Below, in pieces: positions 1 to 5,924 of a DNA stretch of 7,748 nt. The notes under the pieces are model-generated. The model ran no database searches. It saw only the letters and a program-made list of their open reading frames with translations, and was not told the DNA's origin. Numbering within the stretch: position 1 is the first letter of the stretch; the number at the start of each line of letters is the position of its first letter. The position numbers were made by a program, and so were the translations under genes. The stretch spans positions 1 to 7,748 of the forward strand of contig JAFLCM010000113.1 in the NCBI GenBank assembly GCA_017303565.1. Direction: 5' to 3'. Source of the stretch: Planctomycetota bacterium. GTDB taxonomy: Bacteria > Planctomycetota > Phycisphaerae > Phycisphaerales > UBA1924.

Positions 1-357
1 ATCATGATCGGCGACGACATCGAGATCACGGTCGTCGATATCCGAGGGGACAAGGTGCGCCTGGGGATCAACGCCCCGGCGCGGGTCGCGGTGCACCGCA
101 AGGAGGTGTACGAGGCGATCCGCAAGGAAAACGAGCAAGCGGCGCTGACCGCCGGGGACGACCTGCCGGCGCTGCGTGCCGCGGTGGCCCCGGGCGGGAA
201 GCTGTCGCCCGAGCGTCCGCGGACTCCCGCGGTGCGGGCGGCGGGTGCGGACGCGCCCGGTGTTCCGCACGCCGGGGGGACGATCGGGCCCAAGCCGCCG
301 GCGCACGCCAATCCTCTTTACCCGCTGGCGGTGCCCGCCAAGCGCAAGCAAGCCTGA
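1..357 (+). CDS. csrA: CsrA carbon storage/flagellin translation regulator, 5'-truncated by window edge, with long C-terminal tail
   Basis: CsrA is a small dimeric RNA-binding protein that represses translation by binding GGA motifs over ribosome binding sites; in many flagellated bacteria flagellin mRNA is a main target. The frame is open from base 1. The first visible residue, Ile, corresponds to about residue 12 of the usual protein, so the ATG at position 4 is the internal Met of the motif IMIGDDIEI and not the start. The core is standard: MIGDDIEITVVDIRGDKVRLGINAP, then the RNA-contacting segment RVAVHRKEVYEAI with the conserved Arg (Arg44 in E. coli numbering). After the core, near KENEQAAL, a tail of about 70 residues rich in Pro, Ala and Arg runs to the stop; typical CsrA stops soon after this point. 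Flagellin 1 begins 146 bases downstream on the same strand with no clear terminator between. The family call is secure; the role of the tail is unknown. Confidence 0.95.
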   Translation: MMIGDDIEITVVDIRGDKVRLGINAPARVAVHRKEVYEAIRKENEQAALTAGDDLPALRAAVAPGGKLSPERPRTPAVRAAGADAPGVPHAGGTIGPKPPAHANPLYPLAVPAKRKQA

Positions 358-425
358 ATCGGACAAGAGCCACACCCACCGGGCCTCACGAGCACCCCAG
401 ACGACCAGCACCCCGGACCCCGACC

Positions 426-454
426 CCCGAGACGATCGAAGGAACACGCTCGGG
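426..454 (+). promoter_or_regulatory. Leader hairpin with AAGGA in its loop, candidate second CsrA site of flagellin 1
   Basis: CCCGAG (426-431) pairs with CTCGGG (449-454), a perfect 6-bp stem with a 17-base loop. The loop carries AAGGA (439-443), which fits the ANGGA core recognised by CsrA. The GGA lies 52 bases upstream of the GGA in the Shine-Dalgarno hairpin of flagellin 1. CsrA dimers are known to bridge two sites on one mRNA. The loop is larger than ideal and the flanking consensus bases are absent, so this is a weaker candidate than the downstream site. Confidence 0.35.
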
Positions 455-484
455 CCGCTGACGCGGAAATCGGGAGCACCGAAC

Positions 485-502
485 GCAATCACGGAGGATT
501 GC
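485..502 (+). promoter_or_regulatory. CsrA-type hairpin enclosing the Shine-Dalgarno of flagellin 1
   Basis: GCAATC (485-490) and GATTGC (497-502) form a perfect 6-bp stem around the hexaloop ACGGAG (491-496). The Shine-Dalgarno GGAGG (493-497) lies 6 bases before the ATG at 504, so it is mostly in the loop and partly in the stem. Positions 489-498, TCACGGAGGA, match the reported CsrA/RsmE consensus A/U-C-A-N-G-G-A-N-G-U/A at every position, including the C-G pair that closes the loop. Bound CsrA would block ribosome entry, as known for hag in Bacillus subtilis. The hairpin and motif are seen directly; binding by CsrA is inferred from the match and from csrA lying immediately upstream. Confidence 0.65.
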
Positions 503-503
503 C

Positions 504-2042
504 ATGGGCAGGATCAACTCCAACATCTCGAGCCTGACGGCGCAGCAGAACCTGACGCGGTCGAACAACGAACTGCAGGTCCGCCTGTCGCGTCTGTCGA
601 CGGGCCTGCGGATCAACCGCGGCGCCGACGACCCCGCGGGCCTGATCGTGTCCGAGCGGCTGCGCTCGGAACTGTCGGGCATCGACCAGGGCGTGAAGAA
701 CAGCGAGCGGGCCAGCAGCGTGATCGCCACGACCGAGGGCGCGCTGAACGAGGTCTCGGAACTTCTCTCCTCGATCAAGGCCCTGGTGGTCGAGGGCGCC
801 AACACCGGCGCCTTCTCGAAGGAGGAGATCCTCGCCAACCAGTTGCAGATCGACTCCGCGATCGACTCGATCACCCGCATCTCCAACACCGCGTCCTTCG
901 CCGGGCTGAAGCTGCTCAACGGCTCGCTCGCCTACTCGCTCTCGGGCGTCAGCCCGACCGCGATCGCCAAGGCGCAGGTGCACGGGGCCGACTTCGGCGA
1001 CCGCGCCACCGTCGATGTCAACGTGGACGTGCTCGGGTCGGCGCAGACCGCGAACCTCTACTTCAACACGAACTTCGCCGGCTCGACCGCCGGCTCCAGC
1101 CGCCTGCCCTCGGCGGTGACGCTCGAGTTCGCGGGCCCCGACGGGGTGGTGGAGCTGGTCTTCGCGTCGAACACGCCGATCGACGACGTCGTCGCGGCGG
1201 TGAACTCGCGCAAGAGCGTGACGGGCCTGTCCGCGTCGCGTCAGACCGCCGGCAACGCCACCAGCGGCCTGGTGTTCTCGTCGATCGAGTACGGGCGCGA
1301 GTCGTTCGTCAGCGTGAAGCGGTTGGCCGGGGCCAACTACACCTTCGCCAAGATCAACAACGATGCGCCGGGCCCGATCCAGTGGGCGAACGCCTCGACC
1401 TACGCCGCCGCCGACCGCGACGTGGGCAAGGACGTGACGGTGCTGATTAACGGCGCGGTCGCGACGGGCCGGGGCCTGGACGTGCAGCTCCGCACGCCCG
1501 AACTCGACCTCGCCCTGACGCTCACGCCGACCTTCGGCACGACCATCACCACCACGACGCAGACGTTCGTGATCACCGGCGGCGGCGCGAAGTTCCAGCT
1601 CGGCCCGCAGGTCACCTCGAACCAGCAGGTGAACATCGGCGTCGATTCCATCGCCGCCACCCGCCTGGGCGGGACGCTCGTGCCCAACGGCAGCGGCGGG
1701 CTGGCCCTGCAGTTCCTCAGCAGCCTGAAGTCCGGCGGCGTGAACTCGCTCCTCGGGGGTAACCTCGCCAACGCCAGCAAGATCCTCGAGACCTCCATCG
1801 ACGAGGTCTCGGGCATCCGCGGGCGACTCGGCGCCTTCGAGCGGAACGTGATCCAGACCAACATCCGCTCGCTGCAGTCGGGGCTGGAGAACATCACCGC
1901 CAGCGAGAGCGCGATCCGCGATGCGGACTTCGCCGTGGAGTCGAGCAAGCTCACCCGGGCCCAGGTGCTGGTCTCGGCGGGCACGAGCGTGCTGGCCGCG
2001 GCCAACCAGAGTTCTCAGTCCGTGCTGCAGCTTCTGGGCTGA
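504..2042 (+). CDS. fliC: Flagellin 1 (512 residues), divergent paralogue next to csrA
   Basis: This is a flagellar filament subunit, exported by the flagellar type III system and polymerised outside the cell. The N-terminal D0/D1 helices span residues 1 to about 140, with the signature LSTGLRINRGADDPAGLIVS at 31-50. The middle (about 145-415) is variable and includes a poorly conserved copy of the flagellin IN-type fold near 195-275. The C-terminal D1/D0 helices run from about 425 to the final SVLQLLG, with IRDADFA at 471-477. Start ATG 504 gives the family N-terminus MGRINSN and has GGAGG 6 bases upstream. The protein has no cysteine, as is usual for flagellins. It is clearly the most divergent of the three copies: it lacks the GGGADFQ version of the ITGGGA motif (ITGGGAKFQ here) and differs through most of the centre. 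It may be cotranscribed with csrA, and its own terminator follows 132 bases after the TGA stop. Confidence 0.97.
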   Translation: MGRINSNISSLTAQQNLTRSNNELQVRLSRLSTGLRINRGADDPAGLIVSERLRSELSGIDQGVKNSERASSVIATTEGALNEVSELLSSIKALVVEGANTGAFSKEEILANQLQIDSAIDSITRISNTASFAGLKLLNGSLAYSLSGVSPTAIAKAQVHGADFGDRATVDVNVDVLGSAQTANLYFNTNFAGSTAGSSRLPSAVTLEFAGPDGVVELVFASNTPIDDVVAAVNSRKSVTGLSASRQTAGNATSGLVFSSIEYGRESFVSVKRLAGANYTFAKINNDAPGPIQWANASTYAAADRDVGKDVTVLINGAVATGRGLDVQLRTPELDLALTLTPTFGTTITTTTQTFVITGGGAKFQLGPQVTSNQQVNIGVDSIAATRLGGTLVPNGSGGLALQFLSSLKSGGVNSLLGGNLANASKILETSIDEVSGIRGRLGAFERNVIQTNIRSLQSGLENITASESAIRDADFAVESSKLTRAQVLVSAGTSVLAAANQSSQSVLQLLG

Positions 2043-2174
2043 CAGGCTCCGGATCGGGGCCCGCGAGGGCGGTCGGCCCAAGAACCGCGCCGGCGGCGCA
2101 GGGGTCGGACGGGCCTTCGGTCTGAGAACTTCCGGCGGCCAAGCAGCGCCGCTCGACAACTACAGGACCATCCG

Positions 2175-2204
2175 CGCCCCGCTCAACGCGGGGCGTTTTT
2201 CTTT
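2175..2204 (+). terminator. Intrinsic terminator of flagellin 1
   Basis: CGCCCCGC (2175-2182) and GCGGGGCG (2188-2195) form a perfect 8-bp GC stem with the loop TCAAC. Five T residues follow at 2196-2200, then C and three more T. This is a textbook rho-independent terminator, and it separates flagellin 1 from flagellin 2. Confidence 0.93.
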
Positions 2205-2307
2205 GACCTTCCGAGAACCTGAAAGTCGGTCTGTGACGCCCGAGTTCCGGGGTCCGGCCCACGCGGCGCTCCACCCCGTGTGTTCCCGCGTCGATGCACC
2301 CGCGTCG

Positions 2308-2331
2308 TGCCGGCCAGGGAGTCGGCCGGCA
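2308..2331 (+). promoter_or_regulatory. Hairpin with AGGGA in its loop in the flagellin 2 leader
   Basis: TGCCGGCC (2308-2315) pairs with GGCCGGCA (2324-2331), a perfect 8-bp stem. The 8-base loop AGGGAGTC carries AGGGA (2316-2320), which fits the CsrA core ANGGA. The loop GGA lies about 150 bases upstream of the GGA in the flagellin 2 Shine-Dalgarno. There is no T tract, so it is not a terminator. It could be an upstream CsrA contact or simply a GC-rich inverted repeat; it lies in the transcript only if transcription starts before it. Confidence 0.35.
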
Positions 2332-2464
2332 GTGGGAGCGCTCGCCACGCGCACGACACAGGGCGAGCGTCTCCGGACTTGAGGGGCCAGGGTGCCCCCC
2401 AGTCGGACGCACACGGGCGGGTGCCCCGCGTCCAGCAGGGACACGCCGAGGCCGACGGCTTCGG

Positions 2465-2476
2465 ATCACGGAGGAT
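2465..2476 (+). promoter_or_regulatory. Shine-Dalgarno of flagellin 2 inside a CsrA consensus motif
   Basis: ATCACGGAGGAT is identical over 12 bases to 488-499 in front of flagellin 1. It again contains TCACGGAGGA (2466-2475), a full match to the CsrA/RsmE consensus. The Shine-Dalgarno GGAGG (2470-2474) lies 5 bases before the ATG at 2480. The closing stem is only 3 bp here (ATC/GAT) before a G-G mismatch, so the hairpin is much weaker than at flagellin 1. Repression by CsrA is inferred. Confidence 0.5.
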
Positions 2477-2479
2477 GAC

Positions 2480-4015
2480 ATGAGCCGTATCAACACCAAC
2501 GTCACGTCGCTGATCGCCACCCGGGTGCTGACCCAGAACCGCGACTCGCTCAACGTCTCGCTCGAGCGTCTGAGCACCGGCCTCCGCATCAACCGCGGCA
2601 AGGACGACCCCGCCGGCCTGATCGCGTCGCAGAATCTGCGTGCCCAGAAGACCTCTCTCGGTGCGGCCATCGGCAACGCCGAGCGTGCGGACCAGGTCGC
2701 GAACATCGCCGAGGGCGGCCTCGACGAGATCTCCAGCCTTCTGAACGAGGTCCAGGGCCTGGTCACCTCGACCGCGAACACCGCCGGCCTCTCCCGCGAG
2801 GAGCGTGAGGCGAACCAGCTCAAGATCGACTCGATCCTTCAGACCATCGACCGCGTGTCGTCGGCCACGTCGTTCCAGGGCACCAAGCTGCTGAACGGCA
2901 ACTTCGACTTCACCGCCGGCAGCGTCAACGCCCAGGTCTCCTCCTTCAAGGTCAACGGCGCCAAGCTGGGCTACAACTCGTCGCTCAACGTCGACGTGGT
3001 CGTCACCGGGTCGGCCCAGGTCGGCGGTTTCTTCCTCTCGTTCGGCGCCAACAACCTGAACCTGTCCAGCAGCACCGCCCGCTTCGTCGTCGAGGTCGCC
3101 GGCGCCAAGGGCAGCCGTGAACTGTCGTTCGCCTCGGGCACCACCCTCGCCAACGTCGCCGCCGCCATTAACTCCTACACCGACATCACCGGCGTGAAGG
3201 CCCGCGTCTCGGGCACCACCGGTGTCCGCCTCTTCTCTGACGCCTATGGCTCCGACCAGTTCACCTCGGTGAAGGTCACCTCCTCCGGCGGCGTCGACAC
3301 CGGCAACCTGGGCATCTACAACCTCAACGCGGGCGACGCCGACGGCGTGAACACCACCCGCACCAGCACCTTCGCCAACGCCGCCAACGCGGTGAAGGAT
3401 GCCGGCCAGGACGTCAAGGCCTCGGTGAACGGCATCACCGCCACCACCAAGGGCACCAAGGTCCGCATCAACACCGACTTCCTCGATACCGAGATCGACC
3501 TGGCCTACTCCAGCAGCGCCACCAGCGCCGCTCGACTGGGCTCCCTGACCGCCTTCACGATCACCGGCGGCGGCGCCGACTTCCAGCTCGCCGGCAAGGT
3601 CGACATCGCTGGCAAGGTCTCGATCGGCATCAAGGACACCTCCGTCCGCAGCCTGGGCCGCTACAACGACGGCTCCAGCACCTACTTCCTCTCCGACCTC
3701 GGCTCCGGTCGCGGGCTGAACATCGTCGACGGCGACGTGAGCAAGGCCCAGAAGGCCATCGACCAGGCCATCAAGGACGTGTCCAGCACCCGCGGCCGCA
3801 TCGGCGCTTTCCAGCAGAACACCATCGGCGCCACCATCCGCAGCCTCAACGTGTCGCTGGAGAACACCACCGCCGCCGAGAGCGTGATCCGCGACGTGGA
3901 CTTCGCGACCGAGACCGCCAGCCTGACCCGCGCCCAGATCCTGACCTCGTCGGCGCAGCAGATTCTGAGCCTCTCGAACTCGCAGCCGCAGTCGGCCCTG
4001 CAGCTCCTCGGGTAA
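2480..4015 (+). CDS. fliC: Flagellin 2 (511 residues)
   Basis: Flagellar filament subunit. D0/D1 N-terminal helices cover residues 1 to about 140 (MSRINTNV at the start, LSTGLRINRGKDDPAGLIAS at 31-50, SFQGTKLLNG at 131-140). A flagellin IN-type domain spans about 181-271, with the core GSRELSFASGTTL at 211-223. A second beta-rich part follows at about 309-410, including ITGGGADFQL at 361-370. C-terminal helices run from about 418 to SALQLLG, with RDVDFA at 471-476. ATG 2480 is chosen over an in-frame ATG at 2294 because translation from there adds 62 non-flagellin residues, whereas 2480 has GGAGG 5 bases upstream. It has no cysteine. It is very close to flagellin 3 in sequence and domain order. 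Codon use is more strongly biased to C-ending codons (GTC, CTC, GCC, ACC) than in flagellins 1 and 3, suggesting the most highly expressed copy. Confidence 0.97.
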   Translation: MSRINTNVTSLIATRVLTQNRDSLNVSLERLSTGLRINRGKDDPAGLIASQNLRAQKTSLGAAIGNAERADQVANIAEGGLDEISSLLNEVQGLVTSTANTAGLSREEREANQLKIDSILQTIDRVSSATSFQGTKLLNGNFDFTAGSVNAQVSSFKVNGAKLGYNSSLNVDVVVTGSAQVGGFFLSFGANNLNLSSSTARFVVEVAGAKGSRELSFASGTTLANVAAAINSYTDITGVKARVSGTTGVRLFSDAYGSDQFTSVKVTSSGGVDTGNLGIYNLNAGDADGVNTTRTSTFANAANAVKDAGQDVKASVNGITATTKGTKVRINTDFLDTEIDLAYSSSATSAARLGSLTAFTITGGGADFQLAGKVDIAGKVSIGIKDTSVRSLGRYNDGSSTYFLSDLGSGRGLNIVDGDVSKAQKAIDQAIKDVSSTRGRIGAFQQNTIGATIRSLNVSLENTTAAESVIRDVDFATETASLTRAQILTSSAQQILSLSNSQPQSALQLLG

Positions 4016-4041
4016 AACCGGGGGAGGCAGCCGCCCGATAA

Positions 4042-4084
4042 AAACCGCCCGCCCCGAGCACCACGCTCGGGGCGGTTTCTTTTT
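4042..4084 (+). terminator. Intrinsic terminator of flagellin 2
   Basis: GCCCCGAGC (4051-4059) pairs perfectly over 9 bp with GCTCGGGGC (4065-4073), loop ACCAC. An alternative fold extends the stem by pairing AAACCGCC (4042-4049) with GGCGGTTT (4071-4078) around a 4-base bulge. The stem is followed by TTTCTTTTT. The A-run on the 5' side means it could also act on the minus strand, but no minus-strand gene ends here. Confidence 0.93.
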
Positions 4085-4170
4085 CGACCTGTAAAGCGGG
4101 TTATCGGAACCGGGTATTCGGACCACCCCACCCCGTTCGATACGACTTGCCGCCCGAGGGCGTTCCGCCC

Positions 4171-4190
4171 CGGCTTCAAGGGATCACCCC
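4171..4190 (+). promoter_or_regulatory. Flagellin 3 leader with replaced Shine-Dalgarno and no CsrA consensus
   Basis: The leader is homologous to that of flagellin 2: both read CGGCTTC then GGATCAC. In flagellin 3, AAG is inserted between these blocks. The ten bases GGAGGATGAC that follow in flagellin 2, including its Shine-Dalgarno, are replaced by CCC directly before the ATG. The inserted AAG creates AAGGGA (4178-4183), a usable Shine-Dalgarno 7 bases from ATG 4191. AGGGA fits the bare ANGGA core, but the flanking C and G of the consensus are missing. GGG (4180-4182) can pair with CCC (4187-4189) over the loop ATCA, so the site may be partly masked by a short hairpin. Confidence 0.6.
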
Positions 4191-5768
4191 ATGAGTCGCA
4201 TCAACACCAACGTCCCGTCGCTGATCGGCAACCGTGTTCTGACCGCGAACAAGGAGTCGCTCAACCTCGCGCTCGAGCGCCTCAGCACGGGCCTGCGCAT
4301 CAACCGGGGCAAGGACGACCCCGCCGGGCTGATCGCCAGCCAGAACCTGCGTGCGGAGAAGTCCTCGCTGGGCGCGGCGATCAGCAACGCCGAGCGCGCC
4401 GACCAGGTGGTGAACATCGCCGAGGGCGGCCTCGAGGAGGTCGCCAGCCTGCTCAACGAGGTGCAGGGGCTGATCACCCAGACCGCCAACACCGCGGGCC
4501 TCTCCAAGGAGGAGAAGACCGCGAACCAGTTGCAGATCGACTCGATCCTGCAGACGATCGACCGCATCGCGTCGGCGACCAGTTTCCAGGGGCTGAAGCT
4601 GCTCAACGGGAACTTCGACTACAACACCACCGGCGTTTCCGCCGCAGTGGTCGGGTCGTTCAAGGTCAACGGCGCGAAGCTCGGCTTCGGAGAATCCCGC
4701 CAGGTGGACGTGCTGGTGACCAAGTCGGCCCAGGTCGGCGGGTTCTTCCTGTCCTTTGGCGCGAACAACCTGAATCTGGGCGGCGCGGGAGCCAGCGACG
4801 GCGCGACCTCCTCGTTCGTCATCGAGGTCGGCGGGTTGAAGGGGACGCGCGAACTGTCGTTCTCCTCGGGCACAAGCCTGAACGCGATCCGCGACGCCAT
4901 CAACTCCTTCTCCGCCGTCACCGGCGTCAAGGCCCGCGTCTCGGGCACCACCGGCGTCCGCCTCTTCACCGACGCCTACGGCTCCGACCAGTTCGTCTCG
5001 GTGAAGGTCAGCAGCACCGGCAGCATCGACACCGGCAACCTGGGCATCTACAACCTCCAGACCGGCGACGCCGACAGCGTCAACACCACCCGCCTCTCGA
5101 CCTTCTCCAACGCGATCAACCGCGTTTCGGACTTCGGGCAGGACATCCAGGCGACGATCAACGGCATCCGCGCCACCACCCGCGGCACGGTGGCCCGCAT
5201 CTCCACCGACTTCCTCGACGTGCAGGTGGACCTGAAGTACGACACCTCCGGCGGCGCCGGCGCCAACGCCGCGAAACTCGGCTCGGTCAACGCCTTCACC
5301 ATCACGGGCGGCGGGGCCGACTTCCAGATGGCCAGCAAGGTCGACATCGCCGGGCGCGTCAGCCTGGGCGTGCAGACCGTCGCCGTCCGGGATATCGGGC
5401 GCACGCTGATCAACTCCGGGTCCGCCGCGACCGCGTACTTTCTGAAAGACGTCGGCACCGGGCGCAGCCTGAACATCGTCGACGGCGACCTCGACGCCGC
5501 CCAGCAGGTGGTTGACTCGGCGGTGCGGGAGATCTCCAGCGTCCGCGGGCGACTGGGCGCCTTCCAGAAGAACACCATCGGCGCGACGATCCGCAGCCTG
5601 GGCATCAGCCTCGAGAACACCACCGCCGCCGAGAGCACGATCCGCGACACCGATTTCGCCGAAGAAACGGCGCAGTTGACCCGGTCGCAGATCCTCGTCA
5701 GCAGCAGCACGCAGATCCTGGGTATTGCGAACCAGCAGCCGCAGTCGGCGCTGCAGCTCCTCGGCTAA
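4191..5768 (+). CDS. fliC: Flagellin 3 (525 residues), close paralogue of flagellin 2
   Basis: Flagellar filament subunit. Helical D0/D1 at residues 1 to about 140 (MSRINTNV, LSTGLRINRGKDDPAGLIAS at 31-50). The IN-type domain is at about 182-280, with GTRELSFSSGTSL at 218-230. The second beta-rich part includes ITGGGADFQM at 371-380, and C-terminal helices run from about 430 to SALQLLG, with IRDTDFA at 484-490. It differs from flagellin 2 mainly by small insertions: GGAGASDGAT near 197-206, a glycine/alanine stretch near 354-361, and NSGSAAT near 408-414. No cysteine. ATG 4191 gives the family N-terminus and follows AAGGGA. It is separated from flagellin 2 by a terminator, so it needs its own promoter in the 106 bases upstream. 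Codon use is mixed (more GCG, CTG, GGG) except in a C-rich stretch around 4901-5100 that closely matches flagellin 2. Confidence 0.97.
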   Translation: MSRINTNVPSLIGNRVLTANKESLNLALERLSTGLRINRGKDDPAGLIASQNLRAEKSSLGAAISNAERADQVVNIAEGGLEEVASLLNEVQGLITQTANTAGLSKEEKTANQLQIDSILQTIDRIASATSFQGLKLLNGNFDYNTTGVSAAVVGSFKVNGAKLGFGESRQVDVLVTKSAQVGGFFLSFGANNLNLGGAGASDGATSSFVIEVGGLKGTRELSFSSGTSLNAIRDAINSFSAVTGVKARVSGTTGVRLFTDAYGSDQFVSVKVSSTGSIDTGNLGIYNLQTGDADSVNTTRLSTFSNAINRVSDFGQDIQATINGIRATTRGTVARISTDFLDVQVDLKYDTSGGAGANAAKLGSVNAFTITGGGADFQMASKVDIAGRVSLGVQTVAVRDIGRTLINSGSAATAYFLKDVGTGRSLNIVDGDLDAAQQVVDSAVREISSVRGRLGAFQKNTIGATIRSLGISLENTTAAESTIRDTDFAEETAQLTRSQILVSSSTQILGIANQQPQSALQLLG

Positions 5769-5813
5769 GCCGGGAGCGGCCCCGCGATCTCCTGACCATC
5801 GTATTCGATCACG

Positions 5814-5856
5814 GGCGAAGCCGGCGCTCTCTCGCGGCTTCGCCTTTTTCATTTTT
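5814..5856 (+). terminator. Intrinsic terminator of flagellin 3
   Basis: GGCGAAGCCG (5814-5823) and CGGCTTCGCC (5835-5844) form a perfect 10-bp stem with an 11-base loop. TTTTT follows at 5845-5849 and again at 5852-5856. It closes the flagellin 3 unit and separates it from the orphan flagellin-domain gene. Confidence 0.93.
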
Positions 5857-5924
5857 GACGGATCTTGGGTGATCGGCCGAGCGGCGGACGGCATGTGGAT
5901 TGCTGCCCTGCTGCCGGAGGCCCC

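Larger units (their letters stand above)
2043..2479 (+). other. 437-base intergenic region between flagellins 1 and 2 (3' UTR, terminator, leader)
   Basis: No convincing gene is seen in this stretch; open frames crossing it lack a start with a ribosome binding site and protein-like composition. It holds a 132-base 3' untranslated segment of flagellin 1 with several short GC-rich inverted repeats, the intrinsic terminator at 2175-2204, and a leader of up to about 270 bases for flagellin 2. That leader contains a strong hairpin at 2308-2331 and the Shine-Dalgarno motif at 2465-2476. No clear promoter could be assigned, although one is needed after the terminator. Confidence 0.7.

Noticed and set aside
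4..357. ATG at position 4 as the start of csrA
   Set aside because: It corresponds to the internal Met of the conserved IMIGDD motif; the frame is open to base 1 and the first beta strand of CsrA is missing, so the gene is truncated by the window.
2294..2479. Extended N-terminus for flagellin 2 from ATG 2294
   Set aside because: The extra 62 residues have no flagellin similarity, and the ATG at 2480 has a proper Shine-Dalgarno and the family N-terminus.
4101..4107. TTATCGG, which reads CCGATAA (sigma-28 -10 core) on the minus strand
   Set aside because: There is no matching -35 at the proper distance on that strand and no minus-strand gene downstream.
4092..4117. Sigma-28-like promoter (TAAAG ... 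CCGGGTAT) upstream of flagellin 3, and a weaker GAAAG ... CCCGAGTT at about 2222-2247 upstream of flagellin 2
   Set aside because: The -10 matches are poor and the spacing is shorter than the sigma-28 consensus. Both lie just after a terminator, where a promoter is expected, but the motif alone does not support a call. Transcription start mapping would settle it.
5865..5924. Longer start for the orphan flagellin-domain protein
   Set aside because: There is no ribosome binding site for it and it begins just 9 bases after the terminator; ATG 5925 is preceded by GGAGG.
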